From Eggerthella sp. CAG:209 (GTDB lineage Bacteria; Actinomycetota; Coriobacteriia; Coriobacteriales; Eggerthellaceae), in NCBI GenBank assembly GCA_000436075.1, contig FR884612.1:1845-26879 (forward strand): 25,035 nucleotides of DNA, written 5' to 3'. Positions 24,455-25,035 of the stretch are shown in pieces. Under the pieces are notes generated by a model. The model had not been told where the DNA came from. It did no database searches and worked only from the letters and a program-made list of their open reading frames with translations. The translations under genes were made by a program, and so were the position numbers. Every line of letters begins with the position of its first letter. Positions within the stretch are counted from its first letter, which is position 1.

Positions 24455-24487
24455 ATCGTACCTATAGGGTGTGCCTATAGGTACGAT
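24455..24487. repeat. perfect 14-bp-arm inverted repeat upstream of MFS promoter
   Basis: ATCGTACCTATAGG (24455-24468), a 5-nt GTGTG spacer, and its exact complement (24474-24487). No U-run follows, so it is more likely a regulator-binding site than a terminator. It ends 43 bp before the -35 box at 24531. Confidence 0.7.
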
Positions 24488-24529
24488 CGGAACACTCTAT
24501 ATGATTCACAACAAATGTTGTTCAAATAG

Positions 24530-24559
24530 TTTGACATTGATTTAGTCAAATCAAATAAT
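24530..24559 (+). promoter_or_regulatory. strong promoter with embedded operator-like repeat
   Basis: TTGACA (24531-24536), 17 bp, AATAAT (24554-24559): a near-consensus sigma-70-type promoter. TTTGAC and GTCAAA (24530-24550, 9-bp spacer) form an inverted repeat spanning the -35 box and spacer, well placed for a repressor. Transcription would start near 24566. Confidence 0.75.
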
Positions 24560-24565
24560 AAATGG

Positions 24566-24781
24566 CGGTCACTTTGTGTGAGTGCTACTTCTCCACTAAA
24601 AGCAGCGCCGGCGCAAGGTGTCCGGGTTTCAGGATGTACCAAGTCTTGAAGCCATGCGCTCAAAGCGCAGGCCTCCCCAAGCCAACTCACCGGTTGACCG
24701 GTAACCCCTGTCTTGACTTTCCGAGGCGCATTATCCCCCATGGATTCCAAAGGGAATCCTCGATGCGAAAGGAAGGTTTCA
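24566..24781 (+). promoter_or_regulatory. long structured 5' leader of the MFS gene
   Basis: About 215 nt between the predicted start of transcription and the ATG, more GC-rich than the region before it. Visible hairpin elements: GCGCCGGCGC (24605-24614), TGCGCT-caa-AGCGCA (24655-24669), GGTT/AACC with two ACCGGT palindromes (24689-24706), and GGATTCC-AAAG-GGAATCC (24742-24759), which ends 8 nt before the AAAGGAAGG ribosome site. I recognise no known riboswitch class; regulation of translation by structure is an inference. Confidence 0.45.
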
Positions 24782-25035
24782 ATGGCTTCTGATGCTTTGA
24801 ATTCTTCTTACCATGGCATCGCAGCTCGCTTGGATCGTTTGCCTATCACTGGCTTCCACAAGAAGATCTTGTGGCTGCTCGCTGGCATCACGTTCTGCGA
24901 CTCCGTTGACATGGCAGTTGGTGGTCCTATCGGCAACGTCCTTCAGTCTGAGGGCTGGATGACCCTCGAACAGTTCGCCTTCTTCAATTCCATTACTATG
25001 GTTGGTTACCTATTTGGTGGCCTCATGGCAGGCGC
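24782..25035 (+). CDS. MFS transporter, partial (N-terminus)
   Basis: The first 84 residues are present; the gene continues past the right edge. After a polar start (MASDALNSSYHGIAARLDRLP), KKILWLLAGITFCDSVDMAVGG (27-48) is the first membrane segment with the acidic DxxD pair seen in metabolite:H+ symporters of the sugar or aromatic-acid type. FFNSITMVGYLFGGLMAG (67-84) is the second. The substrate cannot be assigned from this fragment. AAAGGAAGG lies 5 nt before the ATG. The gene has its own strong promoter, a nearby inverted repeat and a long leader, so it appears tightly regulated. Confidence 0.82.
   Translation, partial: MASDALNSSYHGIAARLDRLPITGFHKKILWLLAGITFCDSVDMAVGGPIGNVLQSEGWMTLEQFAFFNSITMVGYLFGGLMAG

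Noticed and set aside
24600..24740. Cobalamin, SAM, Moco or T-box element in the MFS leader
   Set aside because: I looked for their conserved cores (for example the B12 box or T-box sequence) and did not find them.
24562..24792. 76-residue plus-strand frame across the MFS leader
   Set aside because: It starts at the promoter -10 region, overlaps the MFS start and has no protein-like features; the leader reading is preferred.

Overview
The window looks like a chromosomal segment of a moderate-GC anaerobic actinobacterium. My best guess is class Coriobacteriia, Eggerthellaceae-like (Slackia or Cryptobacterium relatives). The guess rests on the mix of a HelD-type helicase, a TatD-associated-type radical SAM protein, DUF1846 and DUF2252 proteins, AGCS and YjiH transporters, tandem crcB genes and one apparently leaderless gene. 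It is inferred from gene content, not from a marker gene. Most genes are housekeeping or accessory metabolism, mainly on the minus strand, in short units closed by strong hairpin terminators. I see no rRNA, confident tRNA, CRISPR array, insertion sequence or prophage.

Left part (1-9851): a partial YigZ/IMPACT protein diverges from a rhomboid protease, which converges on a HelD-like helicase. Next comes a TetR regulator upstream of an unusual 14-TM MFS transporter fused to a CBS-domain pair. After a gene-free stretch with interleaved inverted repeats, a pyridoxal kinase and a radical SAM protein form a two-gene operon, preceded by a PARG-like macrodomain protein with an altered catalytic motif.

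Middle (9852-15393): a small membrane protein converges with and overlaps an operon of a membrane-anchored alpha/beta hydrolase (nucleophile Ser replaced by Gly, long acidic insertion) and a DUF2252 protein. Then follows a PQ-loop membrane domain fused to a UspA domain, whose reading frame is broken by one TGA at a conserved Gly. It is divergent from a LysR regulator that appears to be transcribed without a leader.

Right part (15394-25035): an AGCS alanine/glycine:sodium symporter, a DJ-1/PfpI protein, a YjiH membrane protein, an MBL-fold hydrolase followed by apt (purine salvage), a two-subunit CrcB/Fluc fluoride exporter with a small zinc-ribbon protein gene upstream, and a DUF1846 protein. 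A gene-free stretch of about 900 bp follows, with a 14-bp-arm inverted repeat, a strong promoter and a structured leader of about 215 nt. It leads into an MFS transporter cut by the window end.

I do not see one clear new multi-gene system. The most unusual items are the MFS-CBS fusion, the PQ-loop-UspA fusion with its single TGA, the hydrolase lacking its nucleophile, and the long structured leader before the last gene.
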